Origin: Lachnospiraceae bacterium
Lineage (GTDB): Bacteria; Bacillota; Clostridia; Lachnospirales; Lachnospiraceae
Assembly: GCA_029338735.1 (NCBI GenBank)
Contig: JAQYAY010000012.1
Coordinates: 1-64,000, forward strand
Direction: 5' to 3'
Length of the DNA: 64,000 nt
The position numbers and the translations under genes are program-made. The notes beneath the pieces are model-generated. The model was not told where the DNA came from. It was given only the letters and a program-made list of their open reading frames with translations, and ran no database searches. This document shows, piece by piece, positions 8,087 to 16,585 of this stretch (the stretch's first letter is position 1; each line of letters begins with the position of its first letter).

Positions 8087-9862
8087 TTAGAAGTCCTCCT
8101 TTTTTGCAGCTGCTTCACGGATTTCCTTGTCAAGCTCGTCAGATACTGAATCGAATTTTTCCTTCAGATCCTTCTCAGGCGTATACTTGAATCGTCCGAT
8201 CTCCTCACGAACCGGAAGAGATACCAGATTATTGAGTGTAGCGCCGGCATCAAGAGCTTCTATTGACTTGTCATAGTACGCGAGCACAAGCTCCATCATC
8301 ATATACTGCTTCTTTAAGGACGAGAATGTATCTACTTCGTGGAAGGCATCCTGATGCAGGAAGTCCTCACGGATACTTCTTGCAGCTTCCATCTTCAGAC
8401 GGTCAGGTGCTGAAAGAGCATCCATACCTACGAGCTGTACCATTTCATTGAGCTTGCTCTCGTCTGAGAGGATGCTCATCATGCGGCCGCGAAGCTTCAT
8501 CCAGTCCTCGTCTACATTTTCATCGAACCACTTACCCAGACTATCGAGATATAGTGAGTATGAAGTAAGCCAGTTGATTGCCGGGAAATGACGCTGGTAT
8601 GCGAGATCTGCATCGAGCGACCAGAATACCTTCACTATTCGAAGTGTAGCCTGTGTGACAGGCTCTGAAATATCACCACCTGCCGGGGATACGGCTCCGA
8701 TTACAGAAAGCGCGCCCTCACGGTCATCGCTTCCGAGACACTTCACGTGTCCAGCTCTCTCGTAGAACTGAGCCAGACGTGAACCGAGGTAAGCAGGATA
8801 TCCTTCCTCACCAGGCATCTCCTCGAGACGTCCTGACATCTCACGCAGAGCCTCGGCCCAACGGCTTGTAGAATCAGCCATCAGGGCTACCGAATATCCC
8901 ATATCGCGGAAATACTCAGCAATCGTGATTCCTGTATAGATAGACGCCTCACGGGCTGCAACAGGCATATCCGATGTATTCGCGATAAGAACCGTTCTCT
9001 CCATCAGGGAATGGCCTGTCTTCGGATCCTTCAGTGTCGGGAACTCGTTCAGAACGTCTGTCATCTCATTACCACGCTCACCGCATCCGATGTATACCAC
9101 GATATCTGCATCTGCCCATTTAGCAAGCTGATGCTGTACGACAGTTTTTCCTGAACCGAAAGGTCCCGGAACTGCTGCTACACCACCCTTTGCGATCGGG
9201 AACAGCGTATCGATTACTCGCTGTCCTGTGATAAGCGGTCTGTCCGGAGAGAGTTTCTGCTTGTAAGGTCTCTCCTTACGTACCGGCCATTTCTGAAGCA
9301 TTGATACTGTGTGGTCAGCACCCTTGTCATCTGTGATTGTTGCTATAGTATCTGTGACCTTGAAATCACCTTGGCCGATGGATTTTATTTTTCCAGAAAT
9401 CCCGTACGGTGCCATGATCTTCTGGGTCACTACATCGGTCTCCTTGACGGTACCGATGATATCTCCGGCAGTCACCTCGTCTCCCTCTGCTACAGTCGGG
9501 ACAAAATGCCATACCTTGTCTCTTGGAAGTGCCGGTACTTCAACTCCTCGCTGAAGATTATTGCTGCCGGTCACCTTCATGATTTCCTCGAGCGGTCGTT
9601 CGATTCCATCGTAAATATTTCCGATAAGTCCTGGTCCGAGCTCAACGCTCATCGGTTCACCAGTCGTCTCTACCGGCTCACCAGGGCCAAGTCCCGAGGT
9701 CTCCTCATATACCTGGATGGAAGCCTGATCTCCATGCATCTCGATGATTTCTCCAATGAGTCGCTGTTTCGACACACGGACCACATCGAACATGTTCGCT
9801 TCACGCATTCCCTCCGCTATGACAAGAGGCCCGGCTACTTTCTTTATCGTACCTAAACTCAT
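8087..9862 (-). CDS. ntpA: V-type ATPase catalytic subunit A
   Basis: 591 residues, full length. It contains the Walker A loop [13 protein letters not shown] at about residue 230, the catalytic-Glu motif [12 protein letters not shown], the [32 protein letters not shown] region and the A-type non-homologous insert ([14 protein letters not shown]). It hydrolyses ATP to drive rotation and cation export. SD AAAGGAG precedes the ATG. Heptad element 2 lies directly upstream, between it and ntpG. Confidence 0.98.
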   Translation of the reverse strand: MSLGTIKKVAGPLVIAEGMREANMFDVVRVSKQRLIGEIIEMHGDQASIQVYEETSGLGPGEPVETTGEPMSVELGPGLIGNIYDGIERPLEEIMKVTGSNNLQRGVEVPALPRDKVWHFVPTVAEGDEVTAGDIIGTVKETDVVTQKIMAPYGISGKIKSIGQGDFKVTDTIATITDDKGADHTVSMLQKWPVRKERPYKQKLSPDRPLITGQRVIDTLFPIAKGGVAAVPGPFGSGKTVVQHQLAKWADADIVVYIGCGERGNEMTDVLNEFPTLKDPKTGHSLMERTVLIANTSDMPVAAREASIYTGITIAEYFRDMGYSVALMADSTSRWAEALREMSGRLEEMPGEEGYPAYLGSRLAQFYERAGHVKCLGSDDREGALSVIGAVSPAGGDISEPVTQATLRIVKVFWSLDADLAYQRHFPAINWLTSYSLYLDSLGKWFDENVDEDWMKLRGRMMSILSDESKLNEMVQLVGMDALSAPDRLKMEAARSIREDFLHQDAFHEVDTFSSLKKQYMMMELVLAYYDKSIEALDAGATLNNLVSLPVREEIGRFKYTPEKDLKEKFDSVSDELDKEIREAAAKKEDF

Positions 9863-9879
9863 GCTTGTCTCCTTTGTAA

Positions 9880-9957
9880 GGGGTTAGGGGTCAGGGGTCA
9901 GGGGTTAGGGACTATACCCTATACCCTATATCCTATATCCTATCCCCTATATCCTAA
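9880..9957. repeat. Heptad inverted-repeat element 2 (GGGGTTA/CTATACC type)
   Basis: Four phased 7-bp units GGGGTTA, GGGGTCA, GGGGTCA, GGGGTTA (9880-9907) are followed by the core GGGACTATACCC. Six phased units of CTATACC/CTATATC/CTATCCC type follow (9912-9953), ending in CTA, which on the minus strand is the TAG stop of ntpG. The two halves can pair imperfectly as a long hairpin in the ntpG-ntpA intergenic transcript. It is the same family as element 3, in the opposite orientation. Confidence 0.85.
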
Positions 9958-10274
9958 TTGTCGCCAAATATAATATCGCTTCCAACCGCCTGCTCTACAC
10001 TTCTCTTTACTGCGAGCATTCCCTCGCCTGTATTTCCGCTTGCGCCCGGGATAAGGATTATCGCAGGTAGCGGTTCAGATGCGTATGAGGCAATTGCCTT
10101 GTCGATCTGCTTTGCAAGAGCCTCCGTGATATATACCACTGCGGTCTGTTTCTCCGCAAGGTCACGAAGTTTCTTTTCTGCTTCTACCGGGTCTGTGACA
10201 GGAAAAGTCTCAAAGCCCAATGCCCCGAAACCATAGATCGAGTCCCAGTCGCCCATTACTGCGATTTTATACAT
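9954..10274 (-). CDS. ntpG: V-type ATPase subunit F
   Basis: 106 residues starting MYKIAVMGDWDSIYGFGALG, the Rossmann-like fold typical of subunit F, with a C-terminal IILIPGASGN. Subunit F binds D in the central stalk. It overlaps the end of ntpC by 8 bp. The stop TAG is contributed by the first bases of heptad element 2. The name ntpG follows Enterococcus hirae usage. Confidence 0.93.
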   Translation of the reverse strand: MYKIAVMGDWDSIYGFGALGFETFPVTDPVEAEKKLRDLAEKQTAVVYITEALAKQIDKAIASYASEPLPAIILIPGASGNTGEGMLAVKRSVEQAVGSDIIFGDN

Positions 10275-11244
10275 AGGTCTTACTAATCCTTTCCCTGATC
10301 ATACTCTCTGGCAGATCATTTTCCTTGCCCGTCAGAATGATGCGGACATTGCTGATCTCACTCTGTCTCGCGAGTATGTATGCAGCAAGCGGTCCTATCG
10401 TAAACGGATGAATGAGCTCCGGTCTGATAGAATCCATCAGAGCGTCATTGCACCATTTTTCAAATGCAAAAAATGATTTGCGCAGGGAATCCACGGCATC
10501 CTTGTAATCAGTATTCTCAAGATAGTCGTAGATGTCATCAGTTCCTAAAGCAGCTGCTTCTGAAAGCCTCTTCACATCAATTGTGTCGCACTCGGCAAGA
10601 GCCCTTGAATAAAAGGTCATGTCCTTGCCTGTCTTCGCACCACGGACTGCTGTCTTGATATCAGCAAGAGCCACCGTGAGTTCTCCGTATCTCTGAATCA
10701 GCGAATTCGGATTCTTCTTCGATGCCTGCTTTATAGCTGTAAGCGCTGCTTTATCGATTATGATATCGCATGCCTGTCCGTCTCTTGTATGAAGGAGCTC
10801 ATCGGTTGCTTCCTTGCCTGCTCTGGCCATTGTATCAGGAAGAGATGAGAAATCCTGCTCTTTTACGGCTTCTTCGATTTTCTCTGGTGTGATAGTACCA
10901 CCATCTACGAAGATGCCGCTGACCTGATTTGATGACACTGTCAGCTTCACCGCAGCCTTCAGATTATGGTAGTCTCTTTTTAAAAGAAAGACATCAAAGG
11001 CATGCGGGTCATCAACCATTGAAAGCACCGTATCAAAGGTCTTTTCTTCCTCATATGAAAGAATATCCTGAAGGCTCTGCTTACGTCCCTCATCGTGACC
11101 TTTCCAGCCCTTTTCTGACAGCAGTGCAAGAGCTTCATCTTCAGTTTTCGCACCGATCAGCTGCTCCATGAACGCATCATTCAGAAGGGCATTCTCTTTT
11201 GCTCTGATCCTGGCGACCGCATAAGTGTACTGCTTTTCTGACAT
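10267..11244 (-). CDS. ntpC: V-type ATPase subunit C/d
   Basis: 325 residues, all helical, from the family that caps the membrane c ring and links it to the D-F shaft. Recognisable parts are YAVARIRAKENALL at the start, DVFLLKRDYHNLKAAVK and a C-terminal IRPELIHPFTIGPLAAYILARQSEISNVRIILTG. SD GGGAGG precedes the ATG. Confidence 0.94.
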   Translation of the reverse strand: MSEKQYTYAVARIRAKENALLNDAFMEQLIGAKTEDEALALLSEKGWKGHDEGRKQSLQDILSYEEEKTFDTVLSMVDDPHAFDVFLLKRDYHNLKAAVKLTVSSNQVSGIFVDGGTITPEKIEEAVKEQDFSSLPDTMARAGKEATDELLHTRDGQACDIIIDKAALTAIKQASKKNPNSLIQRYGELTVALADIKTAVRGAKTGKDMTFYSRALAECDTIDVKRLSEAAALGTDDIYDYLENTDYKDAVDSLRKSFFAFEKWCNDALMDSIRPELIHPFTIGPLAAYILARQSEISNVRIILTGKENDLPESMIRERISKTYV

Positions 11245-11264
11245 AAAAAGCCTCCCTTCAGTCG

Positions 11265-11855
11265 TCAGTCAAATAATGTATCCTTTATGATATCTGTAAG
11301 CTCGTCTTTATTAGCTGCAAAAAGCTCATCTATAGAGACATTCTCTGCTGCCCCCTCATATGAAAGAATAAATCCATGAGCAAACGAAGCATTATTCATG
11401 CCTTCCACTATGGCTTTTCCTTCCGGAAGCTTTGCAGAAATCTGTGACACAAATCCCTTCGGGATTCTAGGCACATCTTCAGTCCCGAATGTGATCACTC
11501 CTCTTCCGTCATCAGCATTTTTGATAATAAGCTTCTCAAGAAAATCAGCATACTCGCTGTCAGACAGCTCGTAGAGCTTCTGCTTTGCAGCTTCAAGAGT
11601 CTCTGCGATGATCTCCTGCTTTGTTGAAAGGAGGCTGCGGCGCTTTATGATATCAGCCCCGTCACAAGCCTGCTTTACTATAGCAGCAGCACGGGCCTCG
11701 GCCTTCGCGGCAATTTCCTTTTCTTCGGCAGTGATCTCTTTTAAAGCCTCAGCAGCAATCTCGTCAGCCTTCTTTCTGGCTTGGCCCAGGATCGCACTGA
11801 CACCGTCTTTCGACTCCTGTTCGATCTCGCCTACAATCTTGTCTAAACCTGTCAA
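11265..11855 (-). CDS. ntpE: V-type ATPase subunit E (peripheral stalk), TTG start
   Basis: The ORF track starts at 11927, but the first 24 codons lie in the ntpK-ntpE spacer. GGAGGTGA stands 4-5 nt before a TTG at 11855, giving a 196-residue protein starting LTGLDKIVGEIEQES (Leu codon read as Met). That matches normal E-subunit length. A long Ala/Glu/Lys-rich coiled coil (about 15-95) is followed by a globular C-terminal domain. With NtpF it forms the peripheral stalk that holds the A3B3 head. Confidence 0.9.
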   Translation of the reverse strand: MTGLDKIVGEIEQESKDGVSAILGQARKKADEIAAEALKEITAEEKEIAAKAEARAAAIVKQACDGADIIKRRSLLSTKQEIIAETLEAAKQKLYELSDSEYADFLEKLIIKNADDGRGVITFGTEDVPRIPKGFVSQISAKLPEGKAIVEGMNNASFAHGFILSYEGAAENVSIDELFAANKDELTDIIKDTLFD

Positions 11856-11927
11856 CTTCTCACCTCCATAACGCAACGTAAGACTTGTCTTCTTGTTGCG
11901 CTGTAAACTATCTGTGACGTGAACCAC

Positions 11928-12407
<480 letters not shown>

Positions 12408-14468
12408 TCAGATTTCCTCCTTAACTTTGAAATATTTTGTTTTTTCCTCAAACGGCTCGAACGGTCTACCGCCGCCGTTATAGAACTTGCCAAAGAACTC
12501 CACGTACTGGAGTCTGTTCGTATGCACATAAGCGCCAAGAGCGTTTATTGCAAGGTTTAATATGTGTCCGATCACAAAAATCACAGCATACAGTACCACT
12601 CCGATGACTACCGGCAGAGCACCGCCGACCATTCCTGCCATCGTATTGAATACCGAAGAGATAACCGATGTCGCAAGACCAAGTGCAAGAAGTCTCGAAT
12701 ACGAAAGCACATCTGATAAGTATGATGTAATTCCGTATGCACCGTACAGACCTTTTGCTAATCTCTTGCCCCAGTTCCTCGATTCTCTTCCTGAGAAAAG
12801 CACGACTCCGATAAATCCTATTATCGCAACCCAGATGGAAACGGTCTTTACCGTAGGTCCAAGGGTAAATGAGAGTCCGAGCATTCCTGTGATCATCGGG
12901 AGACACAGAAGAAGTACTACGCAGCCTCCGACAAACATATACCAGAATAGTCCGTCATAGATGGCATCAAGCACATGACCATTCTTAATGTCCTGATACA
13001 TCAGGATTCCAAGGCCTGTGAACAGATGCACGAGTCCGACTGCGAAGCAGAATGTAAGCATCCTGATAGGATCATCAAGAGGATTGAACCAGATCGGAGG
13101 CAACAGCTTGTCTGCTGTAGCTGCCGGCATATGGAAAAATGTCTGTGCCACTGAAGATACCACATCTCCAAAGAAGCTTCCAAAGATAAATCCCACGATT
13201 GTTGTGGCAATTCCGCAGTAGAAGAACATCTGAAAAGTCTTTTTCACAGCCTCTTCCATGTTCTTGAACTTTTTTAAGATAATGCCACAGGCAAGCGCTA
13301 TGATGATTCCATATGCTGCATCGGAAAGCATGAGGCCGAAGAAGAAATAGTAGAACACTGCTACCGCCATCGACGGATCTATCTCGCCCTTTCCTGGAAG
13401 AGAATAGCTGGCTATCACTCCTTCAACCGGTGCTGCAAATGCATTGTTGTGAAGCTTCACCGGTACATCTTCATCTTCCTCAGGATCTGAGAAATCACAT
13501 GCCAGATCAAATCTGTCATTGAGTGCACTTTCCAGCTTCCCAGCATCGACTGCCGGTACATATCCATGGATGATCACCACGTGGTCTGACTGATTCAGCT
13601 TTCCGATGACATCATACTTGTCTGATCTCATTTTGAAATAATCCATGATCAGACGGATATCTTCTTTTCTGTCAGCGTATCCTTTGATCTCTGAGATGAT
13701 CTGCTGTCTCTTTGCAGAAGCTCTCTGCTGCTGCGCATCAATCCTCTCGATTGCCTTTGCCGGCGTGAGCGGCTGGCCACCTTCCGATACACTTGCCTGC
13801 GATGGAGCCTTTGTGAAACTCATCCTGTGAAGTGCCTCATTCAGTACGCTCTCATTTTTCCGAAGAGTCGTAAACATCACTGCTGTACTCGTATCATTTG
13901 TAGTGATGATACGGACATCGACCTCGTCCGAACACTCACACAGCTCACCGAGCATTACGTAGATATCCTCAAGACTCAGCTGTCCGTTCAAGGTGCCGAT
14001 GAAGCTTATGGTCTTCTTCGTGCCCTGGAAATCAAGTGGCAGGTCGAACCCCCTCCACGGCGCAAGTGCCTCCTTGTCCATCTCTGCCTTTGGAACTGCT
14101 GCAAGTGATTCTGAGTATTCCCTGTATAGTGAATTGATCTGTGAAACTACTGAAAGAACTTCATCCCTCTTCTCAAGTGCATCCCTGAACTCATCGAGTG
14201 TCAGGGTCTTTCTTCCTGCAAAAGAAGATAAAAGCCCGCCTTTTTCCGGCTCGTACTTTCCTAATACTTCGAGTGCATCCTCCATTGAGCGGATATTTTT
14301 CTCGAAGATCTGCTTCTGTGCCGATACATCTATTTTCTTATACCGGCCGTCTTCCTGTGTATCTGTGTCTATTTCTGCTGTGCCCTGTCTCTGTAGAAAC
14401 TCAAGTAACTGTTTTCTGTCGCGGCGCATCGCAATGATGGTCATCCGCTTCATTGGCATCACAGCCAT
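12408..14468 (-). CDS. ntpI: V-type ATPase subunit a/I (membrane stator)
   Basis: 686 residues. The N-terminal half (about 1-340) is cytosolic with coiled coils and binds the peripheral stalks. The C-terminal half has about eight membrane helices. The essential arginine is seen in SYSRLLALGLATSV. SD AAAGGGGGTG precedes the ATG. The stop is 3 nt before ntpK. Long plus-strand ORFs in this span are shadows of this gene. Confidence 0.96.
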   Translation of the reverse strand: MAVMPMKRMTIIAMRRDRKQLLEFLQRQGTAEIDTDTQEDGRYKKIDVSAQKQIFEKNIRSMEDALEVLGKYEPEKGGLLSSFAGRKTLTLDEFRDALEKRDEVLSVVSQINSLYREYSESLAAVPKAEMDKEALAPWRGFDLPLDFQGTKKTISFIGTLNGQLSLEDIYVMLGELCECSDEVDVRIITTNDTSTAVMFTTLRKNESVLNEALHRMSFTKAPSQASVSEGGQPLTPAKAIERIDAQQQRASAKRQQIISEIKGYADRKEDIRLIMDYFKMRSDKYDVIGKLNQSDHVVIIHGYVPAVDAGKLESALNDRFDLACDFSDPEEDEDVPVKLHNNAFAAPVEGVIASYSLPGKGEIDPSMAVAVFYYFFFGLMLSDAAYGIIIALACGIILKKFKNMEEAVKKTFQMFFYCGIATTIVGFIFGSFFGDVVSSVAQTFFHMPAATADKLLPPIWFNPLDDPIRMLTFCFAVGLVHLFTGLGILMYQDIKNGHVLDAIYDGLFWYMFVGGCVVLLLCLPMITGMLGLSFTLGPTVKTVSIWVAIIGFIGVVLFSGRESRNWGKRLAKGLYGAYGITSYLSDVLSYSRLLALGLATSVISSVFNTMAGMVGGALPVVIGVVLYAVIFVIGHILNLAINALGAYVHTNRLQYVEFFGKFYNGGGRPFEPFEEKTKYFKVKEEI

Positions 14469-14511
14469 ACAGACAGCACCCCCTTTCTATAGGTACGTTG
14501 ATTGGTGCTTA

Positions 14512-14820
14512 TCAGGCGAGCGCCGCTATTACCTTGTCCACTGCCTCGGACTCTTTTGCCTTCGCATTGTCCTTCAGCTGTCTGGTAAGAGATGCCCCAT
14601 CCTGTTTTGCCTTCTCAGTTATAGAAGATGCTTTTTTCTCTGCTTCTGCAACCGATTCCGCGGCCCTTTTCTTCGCGGCATCGAGTCTCTGCCTGCGCAG
14701 ATCCTTTGCATCATCAGTGGCCTTCTTCACGATACCCGCAGCATCTTCCTTTGCCCTTGCCTGCGCGGTATCCAGGTCGTCCTCGGCCTTTCTTATACGG
14801 TCGATCACATCCTTCGCCAA
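14512..14820 (-). CDS. ntpF: V-type ATPase peripheral stalk subunit (G/H-like), TTG start
   Basis: 102 residues and almost entirely coiled coil (IRKAEDDLDTAQARAKEDA, ESVAEAEKKASSI), as in the short stalk subunit that pairs with NtpE. The start is TTG at 14820, with AGGTGA six bases upstream; an ATG just upstream is in another frame. It is the first gene of the operon, giving the order F-I-K-E-C-G-A-B-D exactly as in E. hirae. The ntpF-ntpI spacer is 43 nt. Confidence 0.85.
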   Translation of the reverse strand: MAKDVIDRIRKAEDDLDTAQARAKEDAAGIVKKATDDAKDLRRQRLDAAKKRAAESVAEAEKKASSITEKAKQDGASLTRQLKDNAKAKESEAVDKVIAALA

Positions 14821-14930
14821 ATAACATCACCTGTCCTTTCCCTTTTTGTTAAGAAAAAATTAATACACTAGGAAAATTTTACTACTTATTCGGTTTCGTA
14901 GCAAGTATTTTTATGTAAATTGCACAAAAA

Positions 14931-15008
14931 AAGACAAGGGGACGGTTCTCCTGTCTTTTTAGCTAAATTTTTTTAGTTAAAAAGACAACAGAACCGTCCC
15001 CCTGTCTT
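14931..15008. repeat. Inverted pair of GGGGACGG palindromes downstream of gltD
   Basis: AAGACAaGGGGACGGTTCT-CC-TGTCTT is followed by a short AT linker and its near-perfect reverse complement, giving roughly 37-bp arms. Read on the minus strand it starts at the gltD stop codon (TAA within TGTCTTA) and ends in TTTTTTT, so it can act as the gltD terminator. One unit recurs at 32735-32761 with a single base change. GGGGACGGTTCT palindromes resemble the REP sequences mobilised by REP-associated tyrosine transposases; no such gene is in the window. Confidence 0.85.
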
Positions 15009-16491
15009 ACAGGTTGGAATAGCCCATCAGGTACTCGTCGACTTCGCGGGCGCATTTGCGGCCTTCGGCGATTGCCTTGACTACGAGTGACTGGCCGGTA
15101 TGCATATCGCCGGCTGTGAAGATCTTGTCAACTGAGGTTGCATGGCTTCCATTCTGGCCATCGACATTGGTGCGCTTGTCAAGTGCGACCTTGAAGGCAT
15201 CGGTTACATATTTTTCAGAACCGAGGAAGCCTGCTGCTATGAGGACCAGCTGGCAAGGCACCTCCTTTTCAGAGCCTTCGATCTGGACCATATTCAGACG
15301 GCCTGTCTTCTCGTCCTTCTTTGCTTCGAGAGAAACGAGAACGACTGACTTCAGGTTGCCCTTCTTGTCCTTCTTGTATTCCTTGACCGTAGTCTGATAG
15401 ATTCTCGGGTCATGACCAAATACTGCTATTGCCTCTTCCTGGCCGTAGTCAGTCTTTAAGACTCTCGGCCACTCAGGCCAGCTGTTCTGAGGAGTTCTCT
15501 CGACCGGCGGCTCCGGCATCATCTCAAGCTGAGTCACGGACTTTGCACCGTGTCTCATGCATGTGCCTACGCAGTCATTACCTGTATCTCCACCACCGAT
15601 CACGATGACATCTTTGCCTTTTGCAGAGATAAAATCACCCTGTGGTATTGCGTTATCATCAAGAGCCTTTGTAGTAGATGTAAGGAAATCTACTGCGAAA
15701 TAGATTCCGCTCGCCTCACGACCCGGTGCTGAAATATCACGAGGATGTGATGCACCGCAGCATAGAACTACAGCATCATAGTCTTTGATCAGATCAGCCG
15801 CCTTCACACCATTTCCTGCATCAGCATTCGTGACAAAAGTAATACCTTCATCTTCCATGACACCGACCTTGCGGTCGATCACCTTTTTCTCAAGCTTCAT
15901 ATTCGGAATGCCGTATCTTAAGAGGCCTCCGATCTTGTCATGACGCTCATATACAGTGACCAGGTGACCTCTCTGGTTCAGCTGATCTGCTACAGCAAGT
16001 CCTGAAGGCCCGCTTCCGATGACAGCTACTTTCTTCCCTGTACGCACCTTTGGCGGACGTGCCTTTGCAAGGCCGTGCTCATAGGCATACTCGATTATTG
16101 CATGCTCATTTTCCTTGGTTGACACTGGTTCTGAATGAAGTCCGTTCGTGCAGGCCTTCTCACAGAGTGCAGGACACACCCGGCTCGTAAACTCCGGAAA
16201 ATTGGAAGTCTTGTGAAGCCTGATATATGCCTGCTCGTAATTGCCATGATATACGAGATCATTCCACTCAGGCACCAGGTTATTCAGCGGGCATCCTGAA
16301 GTCATGCCGGCAATATTGCAGCCGTACTGACAGAACGGAACGCCGCAGTCCATACATCTGGCTCCCTGCAGAGACTGCTTCTCCTTGGAGAGATATGTAT
16401 GGAACTCATGAAAATCCTTTATCCTTTCCTTCGGAGAAAGGGCCTTTGATTCTTCTCTTTTATAATCTAAAAATCCTGTTGGCTTACCCAT
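15007..16491 (-). CDS. gltD: Glutamate synthase (NADPH) small subunit
   Basis: 494 residues. It transfers electrons from NADPH via FAD and Fe-S clusters to GltB. The N-terminal cysteine motif CMDCGVPFCQYGC and SRVCPALCEKAC bind 4Fe-4S clusters. FAD (IGSGPSGLAVADQL) and NADPH (IVIGGGDTGNDC) dinucleotide folds follow, as does TAGDMHTGQSLVVKAIAEGR. SD AAAGGAA precedes the ATG. It follows gltB with heptad element 3 in the 76-nt spacer. The stop lies at the edge of the GGGGACGG palindrome. Confidence 0.97.
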   Translation of the reverse strand: MGKPTGFLDYKREESKALSPKERIKDFHEFHTYLSKEKQSLQGARCMDCGVPFCQYGCNIAGMTSGCPLNNLVPEWNDLVYHGNYEQAYIRLHKTSNFPEFTSRVCPALCEKACTNGLHSEPVSTKENEHAIIEYAYEHGLAKARPPKVRTGKKVAVIGSGPSGLAVADQLNQRGHLVTVYERHDKIGGLLRYGIPNMKLEKKVIDRKVGVMEDEGITFVTNADAGNGVKAADLIKDYDAVVLCCGASHPRDISAPGREASGIYFAVDFLTSTTKALDDNAIPQGDFISAKGKDVIVIGGGDTGNDCVGTCMRHGAKSVTQLEMMPEPPVERTPQNSWPEWPRVLKTDYGQEEAIAVFGHDPRIYQTTVKEYKKDKKGNLKSVVLVSLEAKKDEKTGRLNMVQIEGSEKEVPCQLVLIAAGFLGSEKYVTDAFKVALDKRTNVDGQNGSHATSVDKIFTAGDMHTGQSLVVKAIAEGRKCAREVDEYLMGYSNL

Positions 16492-16506
16492 TTTATTCCT
16501 TTCCTA

Positions 16507-16585
16507 GATAGGGGATAGGATATAGGGGATAGGGGATAGGGACTGCCTGGTCCCTAAATCCTGACCCCTAACCCCTGACCCCTAT
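16507..16585. repeat. Heptad inverted-repeat element 3 between gltB and gltD
   Basis: Plus strand: phased units GGGGATA, GGATATA, GGGGATA, GGGGATA (16511-16538), then the core GGGAC-tgcctg-GTCCC, then CTAAATC, CTGACCC, CTAACCC, CTGACCC (16554-16581). Its reverse complement has the same order as element 2. On the gltB strand the heptads encode the last residues of GltB (Ile-Gly-Val-Arg-Gly) and its TAG stop. Confidence 0.85.

Noticed and set aside
9311-9856. 181-aa plus-strand ORF
   Set aside because: Antisense shadow of ntpA with no start signal.
13993-14871. 292-aa plus-strand ORF, and 12562-12960 and 13827-14108
   Set aside because: Antisense to ntpI and ntpF, which have clear family matches; no ribosome binding site and serine/cysteine-rich shadow composition.
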